This document shows, in pieces, positions 9,998 through 24,812 of a DNA stretch of 64,000 bases. This DNA comes from Monosporascus cannonballus (lineage: Eukaryota; Ascomycota; Sordariomycetes; Xylariales): contig QJNS01000041.1 of assembly GCA_004154925.1 (NCBI GenBank), positions 108,237 through 172,236 of the forward strand, given 5' to 3'. The number at the start of each line of letters is the position of its first letter. The stretch's first letter is position 1. Both the position numbers and the translations under genes were made by a program. The notes beneath the pieces were generated by a model. The model ran no database searches, was not told the DNA's origin, and saw only the letters and a program-made list of their open reading frames with translations.

Positions 9998-12900
9998 GGC
10001 GGGGTAGCGATAGGATGGGAATATTGCGCGTTCAGAGGTGAGGTGAGCTGGAGTAAAGATTCAAGGGCTGTGATTAATGTGTCCGGCGTCTTCCAGTGCC
10101 AACGTCTGGTCTATTCATGTCCCGGCGTACATGTTGTGCCGCCTGCTTTGCTGCATTAATGGGTTAGGAAAGTAAGAGAGTCGCAGAGTAAATACAGCAC
10201 TTTAACCCTAAACAGGCCAATGACTTCATCTCTCAACCAGCAGTTCGCCTTACAGCGATTTCCCCAGGTTATGCATCGACTATTTTAGTGAATAAAACCC
10301 TATAAATGCATAGTCCTCTCAATATCAGCAATTTTATCCGACTGACTTATTCAGCCACATACTACCCGCAAGCATGGTGAACATGCCGTCGATAGGGGTG
10401 GTAATTTACATTGGACGTCCTACATAACGTACCTACTCAAAGGTCGGCGTTCTCCCAGGTAGGTACCATTTATTTCTCAGCTTTCCCGGTGGTATTGGAC
10501 GTACCATGGGATACCCCGGCAAGTAATTTTCTATGCCCTCCTTTGTCCATTTCCAATAAATACCTACGTACATCGCTGTGTATATGCATGGGAAGCTCAG
10601 AGAAATCATTTATATGGAATCTAAGAATTCGCTGTACACAGTACGGTACGCAGGTAGCCTTGTACCAGCCCTCTATTGCGGGGTATAAATAGGCGCAATA
10701 ATACAAGATTTGTCCGCCCATTCCTTAAGCAGACTTATGCCGATGTTGTTCCTATACGGGGGTTTACGAAGGAAGTGGACGAAGGCTATCATGGCGCCTT
10801 ATTTCCCCCCCTTAGGACCTGACATTTTTAAATGGGAGAGTAACTTAATGGACAGTATACGGTCCGTACGAGACCTAGCAATGCCCTAAAGCCCTTGTTA
10901 GCCACCTTGTCGTCGGCCTTGTTGCCCGTCGACTACCTCGCTAACCGACCACCTGGTTGACGATTTTGATCCAGAAGCCTTGGAAGCCCTGGCTGACCTG
11001 ATCATCGACTTAACCGTCGGCCGAAAAGAGGAGCGCCCGCCACCCTAGATTGATGGGGGGTGCGGGGGAGGAGAACGCAGCCGTCGATCTGGCTAACCGT
11101 CGATCTAAGGAAAAGGAAGGGGGGGGGGGAGCGCCGGAGGCGGAGCGAAGAACAATGTCATGGCGGCGGCCCCTAGCATTTCAACTACGGCGACAAAAGG
11201 TTAGGAAGCTTCTCGCAAATATAGTTCCAATGACAAACAGATATAAGTAGTGCAGATGCGTAGGAAGCGTTTATCTCGCTAGTGAGGATTCAACGTTCGT
11301 GTTGAAAAGCCGCAACGTTACTTTGCGGCACAGCCCTATCCTCACCTCGCGCATCGGTCCGCGCTCCTTCCCGGACCCTTAGGGTTGCCGCCGACCTCAG
11401 CCAACGTGGGCCGGAGGCGGGGGAGCCCTTGTCGAGATTCCGATCTAAGATATGCTACATATTCACTGACCAGTATAGTTAAGCAAAATACATGCGGCCC
11501 GCTTCAAGTTGATGTTGATATATAATACATAAACCAGAGTCTCCGGAATCGCTCAGCTATGTGCAATGGATGCTGCTAGCCATCGGACGGACAAGCATTG
11601 CCATGTTGTTATGATTAGGCTATGCCGCTATACCCTCTTTGTCAACCTCAAGCCCAGCCCAGGGGGACGCTATTTTAAGCTCTCACTCCTTAGGACTAGA
11701 TAGCCGCCACCCCACAGGAGTACCGGCATAGGAGCGGGTTGGGTGGAGCTCTTGTCTAACTACGGCGAATTTGATCTATCTACGAGTAAGTCAAGAACTC
11801 GACATAAAATTCGCCTACGGAGCACCGAAATTGCTGGTTTCTAAAGACGACTAAGCAAAACACAAAGCGCGATGCCTCGGTACGAGGTGTTGCGCGTAGG
11901 CTTCAACGCCTGCCCAGCCTATCTTGGTAGGAGCCAAGGCGGCAGCGAAGCTTAGCTATCTTAGCCACTGAGGTAGACCTGCAGCCGTGACTTGCAGGGT
12001 GGCGTAGGTACCATGCCCGGAGCAAAGGAAGCATACTCGCCCAGCCGCGTAGGTGATTATTTGCGGATAATTTCGAGAGCCTGTGTCGTCTGGTTTGCGC
12101 CGTATTGGCGGGCATCGATGTTTGGGCACCCTGGGCAATTACTCGGCTTCATATCGCCTACCTTCTTATTACATTAGGTTTTGCGCGCCGACTCGCATCG
12201 CAGCGTGTAACAAATCCCTAATAAGGCTATTTTCTATGTCCATCAGGAACCAGGGGGAGGCGAGCGTGGGGCGGGACGGATAAATAAAAGTGGTCGCTCC
12301 GTGAGAGCCTCAATGGCATATGTCGAGAAGGCTGAGGGAGACGCTCGTATAGTGTGGGGCATCTAAAGATTTGCTTGTTTATAGTCGGAAAGAAGCAAAG
12401 ATAGGGGCCCGATCAGCCCCTAAACCTTATCAAAATCCCGGCCGCTAATCGCCCGAAACGCGGAGCTTGCTATAGTTTTGGCCCGGACAGGACATGATCT
12501 GAGGATGTTCCCTTCGGAGCGCGCCGGACAGGCAGTCGCCCGTATTATACCCAGTCGCTGCGCTGGCCGGTAGGCCCCGTCTGGGGTATTACGTACTGAA
12601 AATAGTCCTGCCGACATACCCAGACAAGATCGCCCAAGGGCGTGTGGGTAAAGCCAATGTCGATCTGAGGGGTCGTTCTCGCAGGATCATGAGAATTTCC
12701 CGGCGCTTGCGCTGCAGAACTACGGTTGTTGTGACACGTCGTAGGTGAGTTATTATTAACCCGCATTGTGTATCGTATTCGATACGGCTATGACTTTCGC
12801 CCTGGGAGATGTTACGGATAGAAATCTGGACAGCCCTTGACCCGCTCTGTCAAGTGACTCTCTCGCACCAGGAGGTCAGGGTTCTTCCGCTGAGCAACCG

Positions 12901-14218
12901 CCTTCCGCAGTCAGTAACACAGGCCGCGCACCTTTGCTGCCTCGTTGACCGCAAGAGGCTGAGATCTTCGCCACTTCTCGCATCTGACAGAGGTACTTGC
13001 CAGAACTCGGTTTGCGGCGCCGCTGTTGCAGCTGAACCTAGGAGATAAGGGAGAGAGCCGGGCAGGGGTTGGCGCTGGCATAGTTGGCGAACGTCACATG
13101 CGATGAGCCTTCATGGATTGTGGCATTCGAAGGCGAAATCTACCGGCTCGCGCATTACGCGTTCAGAGCAGGTTGAATAGATGAAGCTCTATAAGCCTGG
13201 ATGCTAATCATATCATGGTATCCAATCGAACGGCCCCTATTGCCAGTCGGCCTATAGCTTACGGAGCGCAATCTATATGTTTCAATGTCGCAACCATCGT
13301 GCAATCAGCGGCGGCTGTTTGGCAAGCGGTAGATAGAAGTTTGGTCAGACTGCTATGCGCCCACTGAAGGGTTGTTGATAAGAAGGAAATAGTTCCCGAT
13401 AAGGAAGGACGCCTACTGGACATCATGCGGCCGCCGTAGATTGACGTCGATCTCAGCTTGGCACCCATCGTGGCTAAGTTCCGGCCGACTGTTTATTGGC
13501 CGTATCGAACCTCTAACAACTGATCCGCTAATTTCCGGGCCGCTTCACGAGACCCAACGCTCCAGAGACCACTTCACAAGCCGCCTTCAGCGCCGCCGGC
13601 ACAGTTCACAGGACCAAGGCATATGCGGCCACCGCGGGCTCTAGCAGAGGCAGTTGACCAATACGAGCGCTGACACGATAAGTGAGCATGAAAAGGGGCC
13701 ATTCACCTGGACGAATAGATATGTTTATCCGAAGAAAGCGGGACGATAACCCCATGGCCTGAGGTTTCACTAAGATCGGCATTTGAGATGCAGGTAGTTA
13801 TATGTCCGGGCTACCGACAAGGGAGAGCTCCCGTAACGACTCAAACCCATGCGAAGTAGTCCCCTATTCCCCTCGGAGCTCCAACCTCACAACTGGTCAC
13901 TGCCTCGCATGTCCCTACTATATGCCAGTTTCGTACCTGCCGAATAGGGGATATGCGAGTGATAGGTGATCGGCGAACTGCTAGAGCCGGAAAGGTGAGC
14001 CTCGTGCCAAGGGTCCAACATGATTACACACCGCGTGCTCGAGGAGCGGCGGGAGACGATAAATAGGCCGTGATGCCTCTCCCGTCGGATAGAGTTTCTT
14101 CTCCTCCCATCCCATCCCATCATCAGTCAGTCAAGAAGTCCATCGCTTCGAAGCCAGCAGCCTCCCGTCCGGTCCAGTCCAGTATCTGTCATCGCTCTTT
14201 AACATATATACCTTCAAA
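9998..14218. other. 4.2 kb gene-free region between palA and the protease
   Basis: Only short ORFs on both strands, none with a recognisable motif. The ends should hold the palA promoter (left) and the protease promoter (right; the last ~60 bases before ATG 14219 form a short pyrimidine-rich leader). A G-run lies near 11118-11130 and a small perfect hairpin at 12836-12854. I cannot identify long terminal repeats or transposase or reverse transcriptase motifs by eye. An old, mutated element remains possible, but nothing here proves it. Confidence 0.5.
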
Positions 14219-15451
<1,233 letters not shown>

Positions 15452-16964
15452 AATCTGTATAGCTTCTGACTGATGGGTGGCCGAGGCCCTGTGGGACTAC
15501 ATTTGTCATGGGCTCTTGGACCTGTTAACCGACGTCCTGGCGGATGATTGGGGGGGGGGGTGTTGCGGGCGGGGTGAATTCCGTCGCTGATAGCGTCGGT
15601 CGATGCATTGCACGACCGACAACTTTTAAGATACTACGGCAGAGATGATGATAATAACGAAAAAAAAGCTTTGATACCAAATGTTTTGATCTGATGCTTG
15701 TGGGACTCATGAGGTTGAATGCAGTCGTCGGTCTAAGTTCCAGACCGCCAGGTGAATATGTGTCTCATCAAACCTACGATTCGGGAATAGAATTTCGATC
15801 AGGGGATAGGCAATACGTTACGAATAGCTGCCGAATGAGATACAGATCATACGAGCTTTTCCTTTCCATTGTCCCCAAGCAAGTTTCTAAGTCAGTCCGA
15901 AACTGGATCCATTTATACGTACATGACATCGCTGTGAGCGTTGCTTAAACTGTAGCTTACGCCGGCCTACTGTTATGATCGATCTCCGTTCCACAGATAT
16001 GCGGACGATTTATGAGGAACGGCCGCTGGAATTTTTTTTGCGCGCATGGCCGCGGACATAGCTTCCACCTAGTGGTTATGCCATTCCCTAAGTTGCTGGC
16101 CATAGGAGGCCCGAGACGTGCTACGTTATATTCTAGAGCCGATATTCATGCTCACTCAGCTCAGCCAGGACTTGGAAAACGACACCTTGGAAAGTGACAG
16201 ATCAGGTCCGGTGGAGAGGGCTGACTCTTAAGATGTCCAAGGAAGGAGCCGGAGAAGGGCTTCGTCGGCCGCTGCTATTGAAGCTGAACCGGAGGGGCGT
16301 ACGCGAGGGGGCGTACAGGCCGTAATCGAGATCCAAAAGGAGTATGATCGGGATTTCTGGCGTGGTCAAATGCGCCATTACGTACGAGCTATTAGGGGAA
16401 ACTTATAATTTATACTAGCTTAACATGTTAGGGTTTACCATCGTTGAATGTTAAGTTTATTGTGACAACTACGTCAAGTTGCGTAGAAGGGTCGAATGGC
16501 CCTGCGCATACGTTAACGTGCGCGGGTAGTGCCGGTAAAAAATGCCCTTGAATTGAGAGACGCTCATATCCCGCTCCGTCGGGTGCAAAATTACGATCAC
16601 AGGACTTCGTTGGTCAGATGGGCTCAGTTTAAACCGATTCCAGTTATAGGTGAGGATCTAACTATGCTATGGCTAGCCTATGAACGACAGAACACCGCCT
16701 TATTTCGAGGTCGATCTCGTATTTGCTACATTTGTGTCCTCCTCAACCCCGGCAACATATATGGGCTGGAATTAATCCGTCTTGCCCGCGTCGAGACCGC
16801 ATGCGGCCTTTTCTACGAAGAGATCGCCACGCCGGCCCGTGTCAGAAAGAAATATAGATAGATAGATAGATAGATAGCAACCACGCGTTGCTATCCAAGG
16901 AGTCGAAACCCGACCTCCTCGCCAGCGAGCCTGGACAAGGCGGGCAGGCTAGAAGGTAGGCAGG
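15452..16964. other. Convergent spacer, protease / ENA ATPase
   Basis: About 1.5 kb between two facing 3' ends, more than the two untranslated regions need. A 110-codon ORF at 16529-16861 and a coding-looking stretch near 16275-16410 have no motif I recognise. They could be remnants or chance. The right end carries a GATA microsatellite. Confidence 0.5.
16854..16877 (+). repeat. GATA tetranucleotide microsatellite
   Basis: Six tandem copies of the GATA/TAGA unit lie just downstream of the ENA ATPase stop codon, probably in its 3' untranslated region. Confidence 0.85.
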
Positions 16965-19900
16965 CTAGACGTCGGGGGCGGCAGCGGACTGCCCATAGAT
17001 GACCACACCCTTGCCGAGCCTGCGCTTGCCGGCCTTCCAGAGCTCGACGAGGGTGACGTAGACGACGACGCAGGTAGCGACGACGCCCCACTCCCAGGTG
17101 ATGGCCTCGTGCTTGAAGACGAGGATGTCGATCTTTGGCAGGTAGACGACGGGGAAGGTGATGAGGAAGCCGGCGACGACGGCGCCGAAGAGGAAGCGGT
17201 TGTGCCAGACGGTGCGGAACACCGACAGAGGGCCGCCCCACATCTCCGGGTACATGTTGAACAGCGACCGCGTGAAGTGCTTGACCTCCCAGGCTGTCGC
17301 CAGCAGCAGGAAGCTGAGCGTCGCGTACGTCGTGGCGCGCGCACGGAACACGACGTCGCACGAGGGGTTCCACCCGTCGTTGCACTCGAGCCCCAGCCGG
17401 AACGGATCCGGCGTCGGCGTGTACACGACCGAGACGAACGCCGCAATGCACAGCGCGCCCATGAACGATCCGTACGCCATCTTGTCGATGATGATTTCCT
17501 TGGTGAAGACGCCGACGCGAAGGTCGTGCGGTGGCCGGAGCATGATGTCGGGCTGCGCCTCCTCGAGGCCGAGACCCAGGGCCAGGAAGGACGAGGTGAT
17601 GAGGTTGGCCCACAGGATTTCGATCGGCGACAAGGGGAAGACCGACTTGTTGGTCGCGTCCTTGAATGCAAGACCGATAAGGAGAAGGAGGACTTGGGCG
17701 ATGTTCGAGACTAATAGATGTAGAAGGAACTGTGCGCGCGTGTCAGGAATGGATTAATCTAGGGGCTAGGGGCACGTGATGGAAGAGGGAACTCACCTTC
17801 TGGATGTTGTCGAACAGGCGTCGGCCTTCTTCGACGGCGGTCACGATAGAGGCGAAGTTATCGTCGGTCAGGACCATGTCCGCGGCTTCCTTAGCCACAT
17901 CACTGCCGTTGAGGCCCATCGCAATACCAACGTCCGATTTCTTTAGCGCGGGCGAATCGTTCACGCCGTCGCCCGTCATAACGCAGAAAGCCCCGCGGCG
18001 GTGCATGGCCTCGACCATGCGGACCTTCGTCGAGGGACTGCAACGCGCAAGGACCAACGGGAGCTTATCCAAGGCGTCGATTTGCGCGTCCGTCAGCGCG
18101 TCGAAGGTCGCGGCGGGCATGATGGCATGCTCGGCCTCGGCGGCGGTGAGGTCGCTACCGAGGATCCCGACCTCCCGGGCAATAGCGGTGGCAGTCTTAA
18201 TATGATCGCCGGTGAGCATGTGAACAGAGATGCCTGCAATTTTGCACTTCTTGACGGCGTCGGCCGTCTCGAGACGAGGTGGATCATATATACCAGCGAG
18301 ACCGAGAGGAACCAGGTTGCACTCGGCGGCCTCACGCGACTCCTTAAGATAATCATCGACCTCGACGGTCTTATGCGCGATGCAGAGGACACGGAGACCC
18401 TCAGCAGCCAGAGCCTCGGCCTTCGCAGTGAACTCGGCCTTGACCTCGCTGGAGGCGTCCAACAACGGCAGGAGAGCCTCGAGGGCGCCCTTGGTATAGA
18501 TATCGGCCGTCTTAGAGCCGGGGGTAGAGTATACGACCGTCATACGCTTGCACGAAGAGTCGAAGGGGTGCTCCGCGAGCAGCTGAACGTTATTCGCCTG
18601 AGCGACGACAGACTTGCTCATCCCGAACCGCATAGCAAACACGTGGAGGGCGATCTCGGTGGGCTCACCAACGGCGGTCCACTTAGAGACCTCGGCGGTC
18701 GAGATGGTCGAAGTGTCAGCCGTGTCATCGGCCGACACCAACTTACCCTCCGAGACGGTGGCGTTGTTGCAGAGCGAGAGACACTGGACGAACTTCTTCG
18801 CGTTCTGGGGTAGACGGGAGATGACCTTGCTAGTGGAGTCGCGATTCTCACCATCCCACGCGACCTTACCGCTGGACGGGTCGAAGGGGTGAGTGCAACC
18901 GTCGACCGTCGCCATAGCACCGTCCCGGAGCCACACCTTTCGGGCGATCATCTTTCCCTGGGTAAGGGTGCCTGTTTTGTCGGAGCAGATGTTAGTCACT
19001 CCTCCGACGGCTTCCAGGGCCGACAGTTTGCGGACGATCACGTTTCCCTTAGCCATCGCCTTAGTACCGACGGCCATAGAGATGGTAAGAACGGCAATGA
19101 GGGATTCGGGGATAACGGCAACGCCAACGCAGATACCATAGATGAGGACATCATTGGAGACGTTGAACTTGGCAGACGCGAAGACAATGATAGCAAGGAC
19201 AATCGCAAAACCAAAGAGGAGCAGAGCAAACTTGCTGAGCTTCACCTGGAGAGGAGTGCCGTCCAGACCGAGGATGCTGCGTACGGTAGCCTTGACGCGT
19301 TTAAGGAGCTGTTTCAGCTTGGACTCATCGGCATTTGCGGATGGGTCCGATCGAAGCATCTGGGCAATTTTGCCGACCTCGGTTGCCATAGCCGTAGCAG
19401 TGACGATGCCGGTCCCTCGACCGCGCGTGACGGTACTGGCGGAGTACAGCATGTTCACGCGGTCACCAAGGGGGACGTCAGCGTCGCCCAAGACAGCATC
19501 GGCATGTTTGCTGATCGGAAGCGATTCACCGGTGAGAAGTGCTTCGTCGGTTGACAAGTTCAACCCGTCGACGAGACGGACATCAGCCGGGACGATGTCG
19601 CCGACATTGAGCAGGACGATGTCACCTCTGACGAGGTGCTCGGCTTTGATCGTCTCAATCTGCCCTGAGCGGATGACTTTGCACGTCGGTGCCGACAGTG
19701 CGAACAGAGACTGGATTGTCTGTTCAGCACGGTAATCTTGGACGAGACTTGGATGCATGTGTTAGTTAAACATTACCCCACCTCACGACAGCGGAACGGT
19801 CAATCATGATTGGTAGCGGGCCCACCAATAAAAACAACCACGTGGTGACGACTTACCCAACGACGATATTTAGCAGGATGACAGCAGCAATGACACCGCC

Positions 19901-20344
19901 CTCGATAAAGTCTTGAATGGCGAATGAGAGCGCCATGACAATAAAGAGAACCATGGTCAAAGCATTTGACACCTGCCTTACGAGAATCTTCCACAGGGAT
20001 AACCCTTTAGCTCCCTCAACCTTGTTTGGCCCATCCCGCTCCAGGCGACGAGCAGCTTCGTCGCCGCTGAGGCCATGCTGGGCGTTTGTCTTGAAGACAG
20101 ACTCGAGCTGGCTTACGGATAAGGTATGAGGCTCTACCGGATTCTGATAGGGGCCGCCGGTGTCGGTAGTGGGTGTGAGTGCGGGCTTCTCATTCGACGG
20201 ACTCTTCGCACTAAGTATAGTGGGAGTAGTAGATGTTGTTTCCTGGGTACTTATTCCAGGAGGGTTGATTCGTGTGGCATTGGTTAAACCACATATAGGA
20301 GGTTCAGTCGACTCCTCGACAACAGTAGTGGTCTCAATACCCAT
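16965..20344 (-). CDS. ENA-type Na+/K+ efflux P-type ATPase (P-IID)
   Basis: Plasma-membrane pump that exports Na+ or K+, giving salt and alkaline-pH tolerance. Exons 20344-19857, 19747-17797 and 17729-16965 keep frame and give 1067 residues. After a Ser/Thr/Pro-rich cytoplasmic tail comes the cation-ATPase N-domain (HTLSVSQLESVFKTN, LERDGPNKVEG), then the first membrane pair with QDFIEGGVIAAVILLNIVVG, a run typical of fungal ENA pumps. The actuator motif TGES is at ~235-238, VGVAVIPESL lies in M4, the phosphorylated Asp is in CSDKTGTLT (~419), and MLTGDHIKTA and GDGVNDSPAL form the hinge. The six C-terminal membrane segments are in the last two exons. PESL in M4, instead of the commoner ENA wording, resembles Ca2+ pumps, but the N-terminal and C-terminal sequence favour ENA. 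PacC-like GCCAAG hexamers lie upstream at 20710, 21811 and 21869. All catalytic motifs are intact. Confidence 0.92.
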
Positions 20345-23062
20345 TCACGTAGTAAGTCAGCAGAGAATGTCAGTTGGTAAGAATCCAACAGAGGATCTGA
20401 TAATAGATAATATCTAGAGAAAAGAGGGAATCCAAATCGTGGAGAAGAGGTAGATATACCCTCGTCCCCGCCAGGGTCCGCCGGTTCTGTCATGTGAGGT
20501 TAGTGCCAATGTTATGTCTAGGGTAGGAACCCACGGACCTTGAGGCGGAGTATAGCAAGTAGTCTCAGGATTTCGCAGGATGTTGCTTGTTGCTAATATC
20601 TCGGCATCGTCATAACAATATCGGGGTCGCAGCTACATGTAATCCCGGCGGAAGCAAGGGTATCCAGAAGTAGGGCAAAGAATCCCAATGACTGGCTGGA
20701 TTTCCTTCCGCCAAGGAATGCGGCCCCGTAGAAATGGGGCGACCAAGAAAGTTCCCAAGAAATTCAGAACGCTAGCGATTAGATAAGAAGGGGAATAGAA
20801 GCTAGCAAATGGCAAATGGCGAATAACGAGACAAAAGCTGGACAGCTCGTGCTTGGAATACGTGTTTGCTTCTCGGAATTCCTCATAGGGATTGATTTCC
20901 TCAACTTTGCCGCCCTGCCGCCTCCCACTCTCTTTACTTCTTAGGCGCTTTGCATATACTTGTATGATACGTGTACGATGTATGGTTTAGCAGAATGCTC
21001 TTCGTTGCAGTTGCTCTCAATGTTGTTCATAAGCCCTGAAGACAAACAGTGCTGGCCCTCATGACACTTTCCCGCCTGCCCGCTTCCCTCCGCATATACT
21101 ACTAACGGACCTGGATAACGGCATTCACGCCCTCCTACTGTAGAACGGGATTCCGATTGTTTTTCGCAGAGTTGCAGAGCGGAGCCGAAGGTAACCAGGG
21201 GAGATAGCCGATAGCCCCCGCTCTCGCCTCGCCGACTGGAGTCCACTATCGCCTCCGTATCTGCCGGTGCTAATTTATTTCCACCCGCCTTCCCCTTTTC
21301 CTCACTTCCCTTACTAAGTTGTGTATTTGTCCCTACATGTAGCCGTTCGGGTCTCAGTTATTACTATTTAGGTGGTGTCGTCCACTGCAGACTTTTATTG
21401 CCGAATGGTTTATTTTCTCTTCACAAATTCCTTGTACACAGTGCATCCTGCTCTGTGACGCGGTGCCTGCATGCATGGGGCCCGAGGGGAAGCTGCAGCG
21501 ATGAGGTAACTAGACCGTATATACCAATGAGGGTCCCCTTGGCCTGACCTCAGTTGACAAATAGGGAAATTCGGGCTTCGCTAGTCTAGTGTGGGACGTT
21601 CCCCGCCTCCTCAAACGAGACGGTAGCGGCAGAAGGCCGAAGGATCCGCATTTCTCTCCGCGAAACGCTTACGCAACCACGTGTAGGAAACTTACACTCT
21701 CGGCGGCCAGGGGAAAGATTGGAGGCGGAGCTGGGGGGAACAGACGCTACCAATTAGCTCTCATCTACTATACAAAACGGCCAGCGGAAAACCTACCGGG
21801 TCACCCGAGCGCCAAGTGCTCGACCCTTACGACGCGGACGGTCGAAGAATCTCGCCCCTTTTGATAGCGCCAAGGTGGCTGCAAGAAAAATTGTCAGTCA
21901 GTGACTGTTCTATGCATCTTCCGTTTGTTAATTTTTCTTACCACCAACCCGTCCGCCAACCCGCCTAGACATGCTGACATTGTTGAGGTCTAGTACAGAA
22001 TTGTAGGATCTTCTCTTGATGAACCCCCACGCTCTCGCACGCCTTCTCAACATGGCGGATAATTATCGAAAGTCCGGTTAGTAGATGCAGAAGACGGGAT
22101 TGTGGGTAATAGAAACCGTACTTTGTTAGTGTATGAGGAGGCCTGGAGGTATTCCCTTGGGTTAGCTTGTGTGTAAATCCTAGAGACCCAGAACAGGCGC
22201 ATCCACGGCAAATCAAAATCGACCATAACATACACACAGCAAGCGACCACGATAACCAGAATGGCTACTAACCCAGGACCGGTTGAACGACTACATTGGA
22301 ACTAACATTAGTTGCATAGAGTGATAATACTAAAATCGCCGAAATATGCCAATCTTCCAGTCCCAACCAAGAAATAGCATCGCTATAACGATTCGCCCAT
22401 ATGGCTCGTTTACCCCACAGCATCTAAAGATCGTTGTCGCGTGACTGGGCGGCTCTGGATGGCTTTGCAAAGCGTTCGATCTGGCGATGTGTGACTTGCC
22501 GCTGAAGTGCATCCTCTAAGGAGCAGTGCGGGGGGAGACCGATGTCTCGCAACTTCGCTGTCCCGAAACCACCCGGTGAACAGCGGGGGATGTAATGTAA
22601 CCCCCCAAGATCGCCGCAACAGCCGAACCGATCGACCCAGCCTAGCGTGCTTGCCGACAGCTGGCGGTCTGGAACGGGTCTCCTCCTCATGATGGTGCTC
22701 TCTGAACCGAGCAATTACATACCTCGCTCATTATGGGTACCGCTGTTGATGGCCTGGTTCATTCTCGTCGAACCGAGTTCTGCGTATTGCCTGAGATATG
22801 TGCTTCAAATAATTCCTCCATAATTCGGGCCATTCGCCCTTGTGTTCGCCTTCTATCGCGTGTATGGGCGCTCTAATGATGTAGGGGAAGGCGAAATATA
22901 GTATATAGGCAGCTATTGGTGAATCGTGTACAGCTCACTTCCCATCACGTTCGTATTTTTGCTTTTACCTTGCAGTGTACGTCGACTTCCGCACAGGTCT
23001 CTTTTGGAACCAATGCGGCGATCATTCCTGGAATGGTGGTCCGCACCCAAGAAACGACCCTG
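20345..23062. other. 2.7 kb spacer upstream of the ENA ATPase
   Basis: Contains the ENA promoter at the left end and the amidohydrolase 3' region at the right end. GCCAAG hexamers, which fit the PacC consensus GCCARG, occur at 20710-20715, 21811-21816 and 21869-21874. Six-base matches are common by chance. A 96-codon minus-strand ORF (22714-22424) has somewhat protein-like composition but no recognisable domain. No RNA gene seen. Confidence 0.5.
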
Positions 23063-24812
23063 TTACGCCGCCACCGCATCAAAGATCTTTTTACCTTTAA
23101 ACCAGGTTTGTACGTTTTTAGCCTCTAGCAGCTTTTCCGCATCCCACCTGTTCGAGCCGAGTCAGCAACCGAACAAGCCGAAGAGTTGTCTTGAAAGGGG
23201 TGGGTGCAAAAACATAGAGGCCGCGCCGGGGGGCACGAGAGCTGCCGAGGTAGGCATCGGCCACTTACTCCATATCGACGACGGCGAAATCAGCCGACCT
23301 CCCGACCTCGAGGCGGCCGGCCCACCGGTCCGCGAAGCAGCTGTAGGCGGAGCCCTCGGTGGCGGCGGCGACGGCGGCGGCCAGCTCGAGGGAGAACTCG
23401 GGGTTCACGCGGTCGGCGAGCAGCGGCTCGCGCGCGGACCGGCGCGTCGCCGCCGTGTAGAGGTTGCGCAGCGGCGGGTGCGGCGCGGTGGGGGCGTCGG
23501 AGCCGATGGCCAGCGCGGCGCCGCCGTCGGCGAACTCGCGATACGCGAAGGCGCGCGCGCAGCGGCGGGGGCCCAGGAGCGCCGGCCACGCGCGCAGGAT
23601 CGACGGGTCCGCGTGCACGGGCTGCACCGACGCCGTGATGCCGAGCCTGCCCAGCCGCGCGGCGTCCTCGGGCGACGTGAGCTCGAGGTGCTCGATGCGG
23701 TGGCGCCGCTGGCCCCCGGGCGCGGCGCTGTGCTCCAGCGCGTCGATGGCGTTCCGGACGGCGAGGTCGCCGATCGCGTGCAGCGCGACCTGAAGCCCCG
23801 CGGCGTCGGCCCTCTTGACCACGGCCCCCAGCTCCTCGGGCGACCAGATGGGCCCGCAGGACGCGCCGTTGGAGCTGTATGGTTCGGTCAAGGCTGCCGT
23901 GCAGCCGTCTATGACGCCGTCCGTGATGACCTTGATGCCGACTACCCTGCAGTCGGGGCTGGTGTCCGCGCTAAACTGCCGGTTCAGCTCGATTGCCCGG
24001 TTTACCTGCGCCAGGTTTTCGGCCTCCGTCTTTCTAGGCGTGATCAGCCAGTGCACCGCGAAGCGGATCGGCAGGGTTTCCTGCTGGCGCAGGATCTGTA
24101 GCGCCTCCCAAGCGTTCTCGTCCATCGCCATCTCGACCAAGCCGGTGTACCCCACGGCGTTGTAGGCCTCCACTGCCCCCTTGATCGCCGAGAGCCTCTC
24201 CTCCATGGACGCGACGGTGGCAATGTGCGGCCATACGAGAGTGACTACCGCAGCCTCGGACAGTAGCCCGGAGGCCTTTCCGTTCGCATCCCGATGTATC
24301 TCGCCGCCTTCCGGGTTCGGCATGTCTTGGACCCCCATCTCAGCCAGCGCCGCCGTATTGCACCATGTCGAATGCAGATCCTTGGAATCGATGAAGATCG
24401 GCCGGGGGTCCAGGTCGTCGATCATGCTGGCGAGCGCCTGCCCGTCCGTCATAGAATGCATCCATCCCTTGCACAATATCCTCTTCGCCGACGGGTTTCG
24501 CGCTGCGAATTCCTTGATGGCCCTCCGTATGTCTTCCAGGCTGCTACACCGGTCGAGGTCGCATTTCTGGAGCGACTGGCCCATCATCAACAGGTGCATG
24601 TGGCCGTCGACGAAGCCCGGCAACACGACGTGTCCCTTCATATCGTGCTTCGTGACGCCAGCCGCCTCGGCCTCCGCGATCTGCGGGTCCGACGGCGAGC
24701 CCACGTAGGTGATTGTCCCAGCTCCATCTGCCAATACGCATTCCGCGAACCCCTGGTTCTCGCCCCTCGCACCCGACTGAAAAAAGCGCCCGTTATAGAA
24801 TAGAGTAGACAT
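23063..24812 (-). CDS. YtcJ-like metal-dependent amidohydrolase (amidohydrolase 3 family)
   Basis: Predicted zinc or mixed-metal hydrolase of amide or carbamate-like bonds; substrate unknown. Exon 1 (24812-23269) would stop at a TAA created by the intron's GTAAGT donor. Splicing to 23147-23063 restores the family's C-terminal beta strands: DMEWDAEKLLEAK, then NVQTWFKGKKIFDA and the stop. Total 542 residues, the usual length. Visible motifs are DGHMHL (metal HxH), GIKVITDG (the lysine expected to be carboxylated), HAIGDLAV, HRIEHLEL and the metal Asp in GSDAPT. Start: ATG 24812 puts the protein directly at TLFYNGRFF, where the family begins. An in-frame ATG at 24869 would add 19 residues without clear function. 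No signal peptide, so probably cytosolic. The intron is 121 nt, longer than its neighbours'. Confidence 0.88.

Noticed and set aside
12836..12910. tRNA-like stretch (GCTCAGCGGAAGAAC on minus)
   Set aside because: The D-arm resemblance is not accompanied by a T-arm with GTTCAA/GTTCGA or a pairing acceptor stem. Only a small hairpin is real.
22926..24101. 391-codon plus-strand frame opposite the amidohydrolase
   Set aside because: Antisense artefact of a GC-rich gene; Arg/Gly/Ala-rich with no motif, whereas the minus strand shows all metal-ligand motifs.
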